DNA of 64,000 bases, taken from NCBI GenBank assembly GCA_013001595.1, contig JABDMH010000137.1:1-64000 (forward strand). The letters run 5' to 3'. Under the pieces are notes generated by a model. It was not told where the DNA came from. It made no database searches and saw only the letters and a list, made by a program, of their open reading frames with translations. Shown one piece after another: positions 52,640-60,798 of the stretch. Position numbers and translations under genes: made by a program. The stretch comes from Saprospiraceae bacterium. Lineage in GTDB: Bacteria > Bacteroidota > Bacteroidia > Chitinophagales > Saprospiraceae. Positions within the stretch are counted from its first letter, which is position 1, and each line of letters starts with the position of its first letter.

Positions 52640-54835
52640 ATGGCTTTGAATTTTAACTGGCAGGGAATAAATCCGCAAGCCCAGCGCATCAAAGATGGCA
52701 TTGGTGATGGACGCTGGAGTAGGTGGGGTGGCCAGTTCACCCCCACCCAGTGGTTGCTCTTGAGGCTGATCAAGGATGGTGATGTCAAAATCTGGGACAT
52801 TCCCGAATCTCAGAATGGGGTATGCATTCCAATCGGCGCATGAAACTGCATTGCCCTCAAAGGTGACAGACTCTTTCAGGGTCCAGCTGCATGCCTGTAG
52901 GATGGCTCCCTCTACTTGCATCTCCAGACCAAGTGGATTCATCACCTCCCCCACATCAACCACTGCCCAGCATTTAATCAAAGTAACATCTCCGTTCACA
53001 GAAACACTTAGTTTGGTGGCCAAGGCACAATATCCATCGGTATTCTTATATCTACCAAAAGCATATCCCAGACCTTCTCTTTCTGCTGTCTTTTCATTTA
53101 TGGTTTGCTCTTTTAGTCGCTCAAGGACAGCAATGGCCCGTTCATCATCCAGACGCTTTGTGCGAAAATCAATAGGATGCTCACCGAGGTATCTACTCAT
53201 CTTATCAATAATGGTCTCAATGGCAAATACATTGGCAAAGGCTCCTAGGCTGCGTAAAGATGATACGCGAAGAGGGCCCTGAAAATGATGCGCAACCAGC
53301 TTGTTTGAAGCAATTCGATAATATGGCTCGGCATTGCGATGCCCACCACGGATATAGCCCTTACCCTTCATGTAGAAAGGCTTTGACAAATATCTAGCTG
53401 ACAACAATGTTCCCGGATCTTTATTTGGTCTGGTGCTATGTGAATCAGTACGTACCTCACTTTCCCAGGTTACAATCTCACCCTGATCATTGAGTGTGGC
53501 TTTTACATCGATCTTAATGGCACTTCCCATGGCCTCCCACTGATGCTCCTGCTGCCGAGTCCACTGCACCCGGACATGTCGCCCACGGAATGCATGGGCT
53601 AAAATCGCAGCATCAGCGGCAGCATCATCTGCTGAGCTGTGCCCAAAGCAACCAGCACCTGCTTCACCTTTTACAATGATGCGTTCGGCTGGCATCGAAA
53701 ACAGACTCGCTAAAGCAGCACGAAATGGAAACACGCCTTGGCTATGGGTCCATACTTCTAGCAGGTCCATATCAAATTTAGCGACGCCGCAGGCTGGCCC
53801 CATGGCACCGTGTAAAATATATGGTTTGAAAAAAGTGCCTTCAAATGTGGCACCTGCTAAATCTTCCTTCACAGTAGGTGAAATCACTTCCACCTCTTCA
53901 GTGGACATTTCCTTCATCTTTTCAGAAAGAGTGCGATCTGTCACCGACACTTCATCGGAATGCCATTTGAGTTCTCTATCTAACCGCCTATGAGTCTTGA
54001 CCACCGTATATTCATCTGCTCCCACAATGGCAAGCATCTTCCCATCAACAAAAAGTTCAAGTCCTTCAGGTAAGAGGAGTTTCAGCTTGGCGACATCTAT
54101 GTTTCCGTTCCAATTTGGTGCTGGAGGTCGCAGGATCCTTGCATGCAACATCTGTGGAAACACGAGGTCCTGTATAAAATAGGGCTCTCCCCTGACGATC
54201 TGCTCGATGTCGTAGCTTACATTTGGCCTACCTACGAAACGGTACTTCCTCTTTGGTATAAGTTCAATCGGCATGGTCACCTCGACCTCGCTTTGCTGGC
54301 CACCAAGCACATTGGCTATGGATATACTTCGTTTCTTGTCCTTTGAGAATATGGTCCCATTGTCTAAGTGGACATCCTTGCGCTCCAATCCCCATTGATT
54401 TCCTGCCAATGAGCAAAGATGCATTCGGGCAAAGGCTGCGGCATACCGCACCGCAATGGCACTGCCTTTCACGGATCCGCTACCTGCCGTATATCCTTCA
54501 TTTGGCGTCATTGCAGTGTTTGCCATGATCACCTCCACTTGCTCCATCTCCATGCTTAGCTCTTCAGCCGCAACCTGTCGAATGACGGTTTTAATGCTCT
54601 GCCCGAGCTCAATCTTTCCTGTAAAGACTTGAACCCTATTATCTTCGGTCACTTGCAACCAAGCACCTAATGAAGGATTCCTCTGCAAAGTTCGTGGTAA
54701 TTTCTCCTCTTGAACTGGGCCATAGCTAGGCCAAAGGATCGGAGAAGTCAAGGGAAAAGAAACCATTAAAGTGCCGAGCTGCTTAACAAACGAGCGACGG
54801 CCTTCAATCGGTAAAGACTTCAATAAATCTTTCAT
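52634..54835 (-). CDS. Molybdopterin-binding subunit of a xanthine dehydrogenase-family enzyme
   Basis: The large catalytic subunit (733 residues from ATG 54835; an in-frame GTG at 54853 would overlap the upstream gene). It resembles the IorB/isoquinoline oxidoreductase group: Tat-like leader with EGRRSFVKQLG, then TGKIELGQSIKTVIRQVAAEELS, ANTAMTPNEGYTAGSGSV, ILHGAMGPACGVAKF, the GEAGAGCFGHSSADD and RGGHRNAEPYYRIASNK segments, and the closing LGGGELATPPTPASITNAIF with the active-site Glu context. It is coupled to the 2Fe-2S subunit (4-base gap), with no FAD subunit. It would hydroxylate an N-heterocycle or aldehyde in the periplasm. The substrate is not known. Confidence 0.9.
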   Translation of the reverse strand: MKDLLKSLPIEGRRSFVKQLGTLMVSFPLTSPILWPSYGPVQEEKLPRTLQRNPSLGAWLQVTEDNRVQVFTGKIELGQSIKTVIRQVAAEELSMEMEQVEVIMANTAMTPNEGYTAGSGSVKGSAIAVRYAAAFARMHLCSLAGNQWGLERKDVHLDNGTIFSKDKKRSISIANVLGGQQSEVEVTMPIELIPKRKYRFVGRPNVSYDIEQIVRGEPYFIQDLVFPQMLHARILRPPAPNWNGNIDVAKLKLLLPEGLELFVDGKMLAIVGADEYTVVKTHRRLDRELKWHSDEVSVTDRTLSEKMKEMSTEEVEVISPTVKEDLAGATFEGTFFKPYILHGAMGPACGVAKFDMDLLEVWTHSQGVFPFRAALASLFSMPAERIIVKGEAGAGCFGHSSADDAAADAAILAHAFRGRHVRVQWTRQQEHQWEAMGSAIKIDVKATLNDQGEIVTWESEVRTDSHSTRPNKDPGTLLSARYLSKPFYMKGKGYIRGGHRNAEPYYRIASNKLVAHHFQGPLRVSSLRSLGAFANVFAIETIIDKMSRYLGEHPIDFRTKRLDDERAIAVLERLKEQTINEKTAEREGLGYAFGRYKNTDGYCALATKLSVSVNGDVTLIKCWAVVDVGEVMNPLGLEMQVEGAILQACSWTLKESVTFEGNAVSCADWNAYPILRFGNVPDFDITILDQPQEQPLGGGELATPPTPASITNAIFDALGLRIYSLPVKIQSHP

Positions 54836-54839
54836 TCTT

Positions 54840-55292
54840 TTAGAGTATCGCACGTTTAACAGCCTTCATAACACGAGGATGCGAACCACAACGACAGAGT
54901 TGGCCTTTAAGTGCTGCTTGAATTTGCTCATCCTCGGGTTGTGGAATTTCTTCTAGTAAGGCCACCGTTGCGATCATCATACCGCTGGTACAATAGCCAC
55001 ATTGAGCAGCATTTTCCTCCATAAATGCCTGCTGAACGGGGTGTAAATCACCTTCCATAGTGCTAAGACCTTCCACCGTACGTACCGACTTGGTACCGAT
55101 GGCTGCTACAGGCAAGAGGCAACTATATCGAATCTCTCCATCAATCAGGACAGCACATGAGCCGCACTGACCCATTCCGCATCCAAATTTGGCCGCAAAG
55201 AGCTGAAATTCATTGCGCAACACATAGAGCAGCGGCGTATCTGGACTTGCCGAGGTGATCAATTCTTCGCCATTAATTCGTAGGGTTATCAT
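54840..55292 (-). CDS. 2Fe-2S subunit of the molybdenum hydroxylase
   Basis: The small electron-transfer subunit, 150 residues. The N-terminal plant-type ferredoxin fold has Cys38, Cys43, Cys46 and Cys58 (FGCGMGQCGSC ... C); the helical C-terminal domain has Cys98, Cys101, Cys133 and Cys135 (QCGYC, LCRCG). All eight cluster ligands are present. Together with the next gene it makes the two-subunit type that passes electrons to a c-type cytochrome or other acceptor instead of FAD. It is 93 bases downstream of the ABC ATPase and on the same strand. Confidence 0.94.
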   Translation of the reverse strand: MITLRINGEELITSASPDTPLLYVLRNEFQLFAAKFGCGMGQCGSCAVLIDGEIRYSCLLPVAAIGTKSVRTVEGLSTMEGDLHPVQQAFMEENAAQCGYCTSGMMIATVALLEEIPQPEDEQIQAALKGQLCRCGSHPRVMKAVKRAIL

Positions 55293-55384
55293 AGATAAAG
55301 GGCAATAGATGGGCTCTGAAAATACAACAAATGCTGTTATTGGTAGACTACGTCCATTTCAAATAGAAGCTTACTGAGTAGTCA

Positions 55385-56188
55385 CTACAGCTCAGAAACC
55401 CGAAGCATGGCATCCTCGACATCCTGTACCAATACTTCGTACTTGGCATCACGTTTAATGGCAGCTGTCCGCTCTAGTGGGAGATCTACGTGAATGTGTG
55501 CTGCAAAATGCGACGGAGCTGACTTTAAAATGTAGATGTCGTCTCCGAGAAAGACCGCTTCTCTAATGTCGTGTGTCACAAAGATAATGGTGCTGTGAAA
55601 CTTATGCCACACATCAACGAGCAGTTCCTGCATCTGTAAGCGGGTACGAATGTCTAATGCACCAAAAGGTTCGTCCATCAGAAGGATATGCGGATTGGCC
55701 AGGAGGCTGCGAGCAATGGCAACACGTTGCAATTGACCGCCAGATAATGCAGGGTACTGTGCGTACTTGTGCTCATGACCAGCCAAACCCACCATTTCAA
55801 TCAGTTCCATGGCTTTTTCTTTGCGGGCTTTGCGTGCCACACCCTTATAGCGTAAGCCCAGGGCCACATTGTCCAAGACCGTCATCCAGGGCAATGAAGA
55901 ATATTGCTGAAAGACCATACTAACCCGATTGTCATCACTCACTGGCTGGCCCAGGATGAGAACCTTTCCGTTTGTTGGCTTTTGCAGCCCAGCGATGTAA
56001 CGCAGTAAGGTAGATTTTCCACTGCCGGACATGCCTAAGATGATAGCAAACTGGCCTTGATCGGGCTTGTCTTCAATGAGAAGATCTAAACCTTGAATGA
56101 TAAAGGTCTGACCACCGTCATAGCTCTGATCAATATTCCGCAATTCGATGATATTCTGGCGGTTTGTATCTTCTTGTTTTATACTCAT
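55385..56188 (-). CDS. NitT/TauT-type ABC transporter ATPase
   Basis: A 267-residue ATPase from ATG 56188, whose start overlaps the permease stop by four bases (ATGA); an upstream in-frame ATG at 56257 would overlap it by 73 bases and is rejected. Walker A is GMSGSGKS (52-59), signature LSGGQLQRVAIARSLL (147-162), Walker B ILLMDEPF, H-loop VTHDIREA. These features match the SsuB/TauB/NrtD group. It forms the energy unit for the adjoining permease and the solute-binding fusion protein. Confidence 0.93.
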   Translation of the reverse strand: MSIKQEDTNRQNIIELRNIDQSYDGGQTFIIQGLDLLIEDKPDQGQFAIILGMSGSGKSTLLRYIAGLQKPTNGKVLILGQPVSDDNRVSMVFQQYSSLPWMTVLDNVALGLRYKGVARKARKEKAMELIEMVGLAGHEHKYAQYPALSGGQLQRVAIARSLLANPHILLMDEPFGALDIRTRLQMQELLVDVWHKFHSTIIFVTHDIREAVFLGDDIYILKSAPSHFAAHIHVDLPLERTAAIKRDAKYEVLVQDVEDAMLRVSEL

Positions 56189-57249
56189 ACTGCCTGAGGA
56201 ACTACGCGTTGTCGCTTCTTCCAAAATAGATATCCTTGATATCCCATCACGCACCACATAATGAAATGTATGGCCAGGGTGGTATCAGCAAAGAGATAGG
56301 TCAATATGGACTCAGAAGTTAAGATGGGTACGAATGAGTCGATTAGGAGAAGCAGATAGATGCCAATCAGCAACCATACGGCTATACTGCTGACAAAATT
56401 CCAGATAAGGTCCAAACTGGAAGTCTTCCTTTCTTTTACTTGATAGTGCTTCCGCTTTCCCTGGTATTTATGGGGAAAGAAGACTTTATCTAAGTAAATG
56501 AATATTCGATCCTGCACCATACCGATGATCATAATGATGATAAGCATGGCGAAGACCTTATCTACTCGGCCTTGTCGAATACCAGCTCTCCAAATTAGGG
56601 CACCTATTCCACCAGTAGCACCAATACCTTCGGCAACAATGATGTATGTCCACGAAATGGCAGTCAATACACGAATGTCGTCAGTGATTCTAGACAAGAC
56701 CGAAGGAATGTAGACAGTCTTGATGGTTTGCCAGGTATCAGCACCCAGCGTATAAACCGTCTTGAGATAAACATCAGAAACTTCCTTGACTCGCACAATG
56801 ACGACAGGCAATAGGTAAATCAATATGCCAAATGCCAGGAAATGAACCTTCATGGCCGTGCCTGTGCCAAACCAAACAATGAATAAGCCAGTGACCGCAG
56901 TAAGGGGAATGTAGCGAATGGCATCAACCTGTCGCTGAGCCAATCCCTGGAAAAGCGGGAATAACCCGATCACAAAGCCTAGTGGCAAAGCAATCAGCAC
57001 TGCCTCGATATATCCCGACAGGTTAAGGCCTATACTCATGCAAGTATTTCGGATGATGTCATTGTCCACATATAAGGACCCAAAAGAAGACAAAACCTTC
57101 CATGGTTTAGGTAAAATGTAGGCGGGGAAAAGTGGGTTCTCCCCCATAGTGATCAGCACCCAGACACCTAAGACGACCAATAAACCAATAAGCCCCAACA
57201 CCCACTTTTGCTGGGAGGTCAACTCGCCTTTCAAGGTAAAAAGTGACAT
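56185..57249 (-). CDS. NitT/TauT-type ABC permease with extra C-terminal membrane segment
   Basis: A 354-residue permease. Residues ~15-260 are the standard SsuC/TauC-like domain: a first helix, then the conserved WTYIIVAEGIGATGGIGALIWRAGIRQGRVDKVFAM (coupling region to the ATPase) and MIIGMVQDRIFIYLDKVFFP. The usual protein ends about here. This one goes on for ~90 residues: a basic linker (KRKHYQVKERKTSS) and two further hydrophobic segments (SIAVWLLIGIYLLLLIDSFVP and LAIHFIMWCVMGYQGYLFW). The gene lies 5 bases after the SBP-OmpA gene. Confidence 0.9.
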   Translation of the reverse strand: MSLFTLKGELTSQQKWVLGLIGLLVVLGVWVLITMGENPLFPAYILPKPWKVLSSFGSLYVDNDIIRNTCMSIGLNLSGYIEAVLIALPLGFVIGLFPLFQGLAQRQVDAIRYIPLTAVTGLFIVWFGTGTAMKVHFLAFGILIYLLPVVIVRVKEVSDVYLKTVYTLGADTWQTIKTVYIPSVLSRITDDIRVLTAISWTYIIVAEGIGATGGIGALIWRAGIRQGRVDKVFAMLIIIMIIGMVQDRIFIYLDKVFFPHKYQGKRKHYQVKERKTSSLDLIWNFVSSIAVWLLIGIYLLLLIDSFVPILTSESILTYLFADTTLAIHFIMWCVMGYQGYLFWKKRQRVVPQAV

Positions 57250-57254
57250 CCGAT

Positions 57255-58856
57255 CTATTGAACAGGAGTAGAAGCAATCAGCTGAAACTCAGTCCGGCGA
57301 TTTTTCTCCCGACATGCTTCGGTTGCATTACTCTCACAGCCAGGCGCGGGTTTGTCAGGACCATTTCCGACAATGACAAAGCGATTGCGATCCATATTGT
57401 AGGTAGAGACGAGATAGTCCGCTACGGATTGCGCCCTTTGCTGGGAAAGCTTCATATTCGTCGCCCTACTCCCCGTCGAATCGGTATTACCTTCTATTCG
57501 TACACGCAGGTTGGCAAAAGATTTAGCGATATCTGCGAGCTGCAAATCAATCAGGGTCTTCGCATTTTCTGTCAGTCTGTACTGCCCAGTATTGAAATTA
57601 ATGGTGATTGGTTTAATGGCAAGGGCTGGTGCAGATGCATCGGCTGCCGTCGGTGCGGAGAAATCACGCTGACCCTCCGCCTCAAATCCAGGACCTACCA
57701 AGCGTCCATTTGCAGCAGATACTGCAGAAGAATTCACCACGTTCCGCCAGGGTGGAGCCACTCTTTCTGCCTGCTCAAGCCTATGAAAAGTTTTAGCCAT
57801 TTTGCTGTACAGATCTTCTCCTTTCATACCTCGATATCTCGGATTGAGACCAAAGAAGTTCATATTGTCTCCATGGGTCGCAAAGTGCACATCTGCCATA
57901 GCACCTAGGGCATCTTCCTCAGGGAAGTTCAGAAATTCGCCCAAGATCTTCGCTGCCTTTGTACGGTTGGATTCAGAGGCATTGATCTCCGTAATGGCTT
58001 TCATCCATCCCTCATAGAAGGCATTAATTTTATCTCTATTTTGCTGAATAAAAGACTCCTTGGCAAACATGATGTCACCAATGATGTGTGACTGTTCTTG
58101 CGTGCTCACCAGCACTTTAGAACCCGCAATATCCCTGAGTGCTTCCAGGTGAAATGGGCTCCACACGACCGCCGCATCAACATCTGGTCCTTTAAAGGTA
58201 GTGGCCGCAACCACGGGATCGGGAGAGGCAACGATCTGCACATCTTCATATTTCAGTCCTGCCGCCTCCAGGGCTGTAATCAGGAGTGTTTGAGATGGCG
58301 ATGGTTCTGCTACTGCCACTCGTTTGCCCTTCAAATCATTGATGGAGTTGATACCACGTTTGGCAATGATTACATCGCCACCACGAGACCAATCTACCTG
58401 TATAAAGACTTTCGGCCGATAGTTGTAAATATCCGTGGGTGCAGTATAAAGTGGGTAGGCATCGGCTGTTTGTACGATGACATCATATTCGTCAGCTACC
58501 CATGCGTTAAGTGCTGCGTCTAGATTGTCATTGAGGATGAATTGAACTTTCAAACCGTAATCTTTATAAAAACGAGAACGCGTTGAGGCTTGAGCACCTT
58601 CATTGAAATACAGACCTGGTGCATAGCCACCCCAGGTGACCAATTGTACGGTCAACACATCCTCATCACTGGACGGCACTGCAGGAGAGCTGGTACTACC
58701 ATCTGATGGAGTAGTGTTGGTTGCAGTTTCACCAACTTGCTTAAACTGATCACCTAAATTCGTCTCATTAAGAATGAAACGAATGAGAAAAAACAAGCCC
58801 AAAATAATGAGCATGGTGATCAAGAACTTAGAAAATGTGGTCAATCGTCGTGCCAT
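57255..58856 (-). CDS. Solute-binding domain fused to OmpA peptidoglycan-binding domain
   Basis: A 533-residue protein. An N-terminal membrane anchor (~10-30) with no clear cleavage site is followed by a polar linker, then a periplasmic solute-binding domain of the NitT/TauT/SsuA type (~70-390: VTWGGYAPGLYF, DDIINDLKG-like INDLKGKRVAV, SQTLLITALEAAG, DAAVVWSPFHLEAL). Residues ~415-530 are an OmpA C-terminal domain: INFNTGQYRLTENAKTLI, IEGNTDSTGSRATNMKLSQQRAQSV, NRRTEF, which binds peptidoglycan. A free solute-binding protein is thus replaced by one fixed to both membrane and wall. It is 5 bases upstream of the permease. Confidence 0.9.
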   Translation of the reverse strand: MARRLTTFSKFLITMLIILGLFFLIRFILNETNLGDQFKQVGETATNTTPSDGSTSSPAVPSSDEDVLTVQLVTWGGYAPGLYFNEGAQASTRSRFYKDYGLKVQFILNDNLDAALNAWVADEYDVIVQTADAYPLYTAPTDIYNYRPKVFIQVDWSRGGDVIIAKRGINSINDLKGKRVAVAEPSPSQTLLITALEAAGLKYEDVQIVASPDPVVAATTFKGPDVDAAVVWSPFHLEALRDIAGSKVLVSTQEQSHIIGDIMFAKESFIQQNRDKINAFYEGWMKAITEINASESNRTKAAKILGEFLNFPEEDALGAMADVHFATHGDNMNFFGLNPRYRGMKGEDLYSKMAKTFHRLEQAERVAPPWRNVVNSSAVSAANGRLVGPGFEAEGQRDFSAPTAADASAPALAIKPITINFNTGQYRLTENAKTLIDLQLADIAKSFANLRVRIEGNTDSTGSRATNMKLSQQRAQSVADYLVSTYNMDRNRFVIVGNGPDKPAPGCESNATEACREKNRRTEFQLIASTPVQ

Positions 58857-58928
58857 GTCGTTTCGTTGTTTTGTTAAATGATCTCAGTTACAACAATTAA
58901 TTACTGATCCAACTGGGTGAGGTGTTGC

Positions 58929-59942
58929 TTATTCAAAGAAGTCGTCATATTGGTTGTCGTGATTAGCTACGCGCACGGGCTTCTTGATGGGCTGGTTAAG
59001 GTCCAGCACATTGCTATCATCTTCCGCTTCCAAGATTAGGTTATCCTTTTCTGCTCCCAGTAGTAATGATGGCCCTTCCTTCTCCCATTTCTCCAGCATC
59101 TTTAGACCCTCTTCTTCAAAAACTCCATTTTGCAGATCGACGGAAGACATAAAGCTTTCTGACATCTCCATAAATCTTTCCATTTCTCCAACCTTATTAC
59201 TGACATCATCAGCTATGGCTTCCAGGGCCTGATCAAACATCGCCCTTTTGTCAGCGTCACCACTGATCACGTTCATGGCACTCTTCATAGCCGAATTGCT
59301 GGCGTGAATGGCTTTGCGTTCCTGTTCTTTGATCATGACTTGATCCTGGATATCCTCCAGCATGATCTCTGAATTCTCATACATCTTCCTCAACACGCGA
59401 TAGAGCACTTCCATCTTTTGATAGAGGTCTTCCAGTTTCATATTCGACTCCTTCAGCCTGCCTGCCTTACGGGATTTTAGGATCATTACAGACTGTTTGT
59501 TTTTTTGTTTGGCCTTACTAGCCAAATCCAGGTTGCTCTTGATGGCTTTTCGATTGTTGAGAATCATCTCTTGCAACTTGTGCATCTGACCACGGAGCTG
59601 ACTGATCTGACGGTTCATCTTCCGCAAATTGTCCTTGAGGTCATCTACATAACTTTTTAAAATGCCGATGGGATCGATCTGTACAAATATGCCAGTGACC
59701 CATCTCATAACACTCTTGTACATATACCATACGAGGTTGCGCATTTTAGGATCAAGAACCATATAGATAATGGCACCAAGGACCAGCAGCATACCCGCAA
59801 GATAGAGCGTGTTGGAGGCTGCCGCGATAAGAAACGGTAGGGCCTGAACCAACAGGAAACCACCCCCCAAAACCAATCCACCCAAAATAATGGCTCCGGT
59901 TACTCCCTCAGGCCTTTTCCAGAAGCTTTTCTTTGTTACCAT
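58929..59942 (-). CDS. Membrane-anchored PspA-like coiled-coil protein
   Basis: A 337-residue protein. Two N-terminal membrane segments (~14-35, ~42-62) precede a long heptad-rich helical part (~85-290). The segment DPIGILKSYVDDLKDNLRKM resembles the start of PspA/IM30 proteins, and the helices are rich in Lys, Glu, Met and Gln as there. The last ~50 residues are acidic with no clear structure and end in DDFFE. PspA proteins are soluble and remodel or protect membranes; this one is fixed to the membrane. It lies between the solute-binding fusion and a second coiled-coil gene, 72 and 40 bases away. Confidence 0.75.
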   Translation of the reverse strand: MVTKKSFWKRPEGVTGAIILGGLVLGGGFLLVQALPFLIAAASNTLYLAGMLLVLGAIIYMVLDPKMRNLVWYMYKSVMRWVTGIFVQIDPIGILKSYVDDLKDNLRKMNRQISQLRGQMHKLQEMILNNRKAIKSNLDLASKAKQKNKQSVMILKSRKAGRLKESNMKLEDLYQKMEVLYRVLRKMYENSEIMLEDIQDQVMIKEQERKAIHASNSAMKSAMNVISGDADKRAMFDQALEAIADDVSNKVGEMERFMEMSESFMSSVDLQNGVFEEEGLKMLEKWEKEGPSLLLGAEKDNLILEAEDDSNVLDLNQPIKKPVRVANHDNQYDDFFE

Positions 59943-59982
59943 ATAATGAACACTTTATACCTATTTACAACACCGAATTGGG

Positions 59983-60663
59983 TTATTGTCTCAAATATTT
60001 AGCAATATTATCGATATCCTGCCTTATTTGCTTGACCAAGTCCGCATAGCTGGCTACGAATCGTCTGCCAGTCAGTTCAACTCTCTCCGTAGCAGAACTG
60101 ATATTACGCTCCAATTCCGATAATCCTTCACGTTGAGCTGCGATCTCCTGCTTTAGTGCTTCAATCTGTGCCTCTTTTTGGGCAATGGCTGATTCTGCCG
60201 CCTTTAACTCGGTCTGTCGATCTTCAATCTGAATGGTTCGTTGCTTTTCAAGAGCAGCGCGAAACTTATCCTCTTCCGTCTGCAATACAGCTACATAATG
60301 TTCAGCCGAAGCGATCAAGGAATCTGGCGTCGCCCCCATCGTCTTAGCCGTTGCAAAGGCACTTTTATAGATCGTACCTTCAGCCATATCCATCTTTTTG
60401 AGGTTTTGCACCGACCGCTTAAACTCTAAATAGTCAAAGCCTTCTTGATTGTTCTCTTCAATCGCATTCATCAGAATATTGGTGAATTTCTCGTTGATCT
60501 GACCATCTGCCGGAAGATCTGCGTGCGGCACCCTCTGTTTGCTTGGAGCAGAGATCTTACTCGGTGAATTCACCTGGCGATCACGCTCGGTTGGTTGGGC
60601 CTTGGTGGCCTCTGCACTCTCAATGATGAAAGCTGATTTTATCTTTTTGAAAATGCTACTCAT
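59983..60663 (-). CDS. Soluble coiled-coil protein, unknown family
   Basis: A 226-residue protein without signal peptide or membrane segment. The N-terminal ~70 residues are polar and Pro-rich (probably disordered); residues ~75-130 form a globular helical segment (NILMNAIEENNQEGFDYLEFKRSV, MAEGTIYKSAFATAKTMG); residues ~135-226 form a continuous coiled coil with QIEDRQTELKAAESAIAQK and ending in IDNIAKYLRQ. It is the first gene of the minus-strand cluster and is 40 bases before the PspA-like gene. I know no defined function. The pairing with a PspA-like membrane protein and an ABC system suggests a shared envelope role. Confidence 0.7.
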   Translation of the reverse strand: MSSIFKKIKSAFIIESAEATKAQPTERDRQVNSPSKISAPSKQRVPHADLPADGQINEKFTNILMNAIEENNQEGFDYLEFKRSVQNLKKMDMAEGTIYKSAFATAKTMGATPDSLIASAEHYVAVLQTEEDKFRAALEKQRTIQIEDRQTELKAAESAIAQKEAQIEALKQEIAAQREGLSELERNISSATERVELTGRRFVASYADLVKQIRQDIDNIAKYLRQ

Positions 60664-60798
60664 ATTACCCTAAATCCTGATTGTTCGTATTAATCAGCAA
60701 AATACGAATATTGGAATAATCGGAAATTGGAATCGTGTATTCGGCCCATGGCCAATGTTCAGTTTCCTACATTTACTTAGGTATGAAAATTCCGCAAC

